A DNA stretch of 14,229 bases from DATBGO01 sp050011895 (GTDB lineage: Bacteria; Actinomycetota; Actinomycetes; Streptosporangiales; Streptosporangiaceae), in assembly GCA_050011895.1 (NCBI GenBank), contig JBEKIF010000085.1, positions 1 to 14,229 on the forward strand, read 5' to 3'. The notes under the pieces are model-generated. The model searched no databases, was not told the origin of the DNA, and saw only the letters and a list, made by a program, of their open reading frames with translations. The position numbers were made by a program, and so were the translations under genes. This document shows, piece after piece, positions 13,834-14,229 of the stretch (position 1 is its first letter; every line of letters begins with the position of its first letter).

Positions 13834-13915
13834 ATTCCGGGCGCGACCCGTGCGGCATCGAGCCGCACAGGCCATCTCTGGCTATCATTTGGTGGTATTG
13901 AACGTCAGCATTCCA

Positions 13916-13928
13916 CATGGCATGCAAG
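13916..13928 (+). repeat. 13-bp direct repeat, right copy (candidate att core)
   Basis: CATGGCATGCAAG, identical to 2116-2128. The bases after it do not continue as tRNA, so if it is an attachment core the chromosomal partner half has been lost or moved. Confidence 0.35.
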
Positions 13929-14229
13929 TCCTAGTGTCCCCTGCGGGGATGTCGCGCCGGGCGTGAAAATGCGGGTCTGTTGCCGTTATCCGCCGGCAGG
14001 GACTGGCTGAGGCTGCGGTGGGGCTGTTACGGGGTTTTCCGGTGGTGGGGGAGCGCGGCTGGCAGGGTGCTGGTGGTTGCCCGCTGACGCCGGTACCTCC
14101 TTGGGACGTGAGCCCGCATGCAAGTCTGGCGCTGGGGCCTTGACCTATGGGTCGCGCATTGTTGCTTCGAGCACGCCGGTCAGAATTTCGGTTCCCGACC
14201 GAGGCCCCCGGGCATCCGCGTGTGTGCCC

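Larger units (their letters stand above)
13544..14229. other. Right flank without a recognisable gene
   Basis: No open frame with a believable protein. It holds an imperfect hairpin just after pstS (13548-13566), the strong hairpin at 13610-13633, a 7-bp hairpin GTGCGGC/GCCGCAC (13850-13868, loop ATCGA), the right TGACCGT pair, the right 13-mer, and a further GCATGCAAGTC at 14116-14126. A patch near 13700-13815 is visibly less GC-rich than the genes. Confidence 0.6.

Noticed and set aside
13582..13875. 97-codon minus-strand frame in the right flank
   Set aside because: No recognisable domain; part of it reads across the repeat pair and hairpin sequences.
1..14229. CRISPR array, rRNA or insertion sequence
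   Set aside because: No regularly spaced repeats, no rRNA-like conserved stretches and no transposase or integrase coding frame were found.

Overview
The window is a high-GC piece of bacterial chromosome, most likely from an actinomycete. The supports are strong GC bias at third codon positions, GTG starts, tRNA 3' ends without an encoded CCA, and two metalloregulator types best known from Actinobacteria (a CmtR-like protein and CgArsR-like ArsR proteins). The taxon cannot be narrowed further from the sequence alone.

Layout. (1) 1-1515: the C-terminal part of a ClC chloride channel with CBS and TrkA-C domains; its start lies outside the window. (2) 1516-2724: no convincing gene. This stretch has a dense set of hairpins, then the 3' half of a tRNA-Ala(GGC), then a pair of TGACCGT repeats. 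(3) 2725-3609 (-): a TauE/SafE-type membrane exporter. (4) 3763-5994 (+): an Asp-box (BNR) beta-propeller gene broken by one frameshift, a MoaD/ThiS-like ubiquitin-fold protein overlapping it by 4 bp, and a heavily decayed moaA relic. (5) 6130-7076 (-): a CmtR-like metal sensor followed by a short CDF cation transporter. (6) 7311-13543: an arsenic gene cluster. On the minus strand are arsR-arsM (4-bp overlap) and a second arsR. That second arsR is divergent from arsI on the plus strand. A third arsR (-) is divergent from a plus-strand operon of aquaglyceroporin, FAD-dependent pyridine nucleotide-disulfide oxidoreductase and a PstS-like lipoprotein. (7) 13544-14229: no gene seen, but a good hairpin after pstS and a second copy of the TGACCGT repeat pair and of the tRNA-derived 13-mer.

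How the genes could work together. ArsM methylates trivalent arsenic and ArsI breaks the C-As bond of trivalent organoarsenicals. The aquaglyceroporin is a plausible arsenite channel, and PstS binds phosphate or possibly discriminates it from arsenate. No ArsB, Acr3 or ArsC is visible. Four ArsR/SmtB-family regulators with four different cysteine layouts sit within 3.3 kb. Their start regions share two operator-like boxes. Box A is CATCGT-N4-CGACGAT, at cmtR-like and arsR-arsM. Box B is ATAGA-N6-TCGA, at the two CVC-type arsR genes and also upstream of arsI and of the aquaporin operon. The 2116-13928 segment carries matching terminal repeats with the TGACCGT pairs on the inside, which suggests a former integrative element or genomic island. 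No integrase is present.
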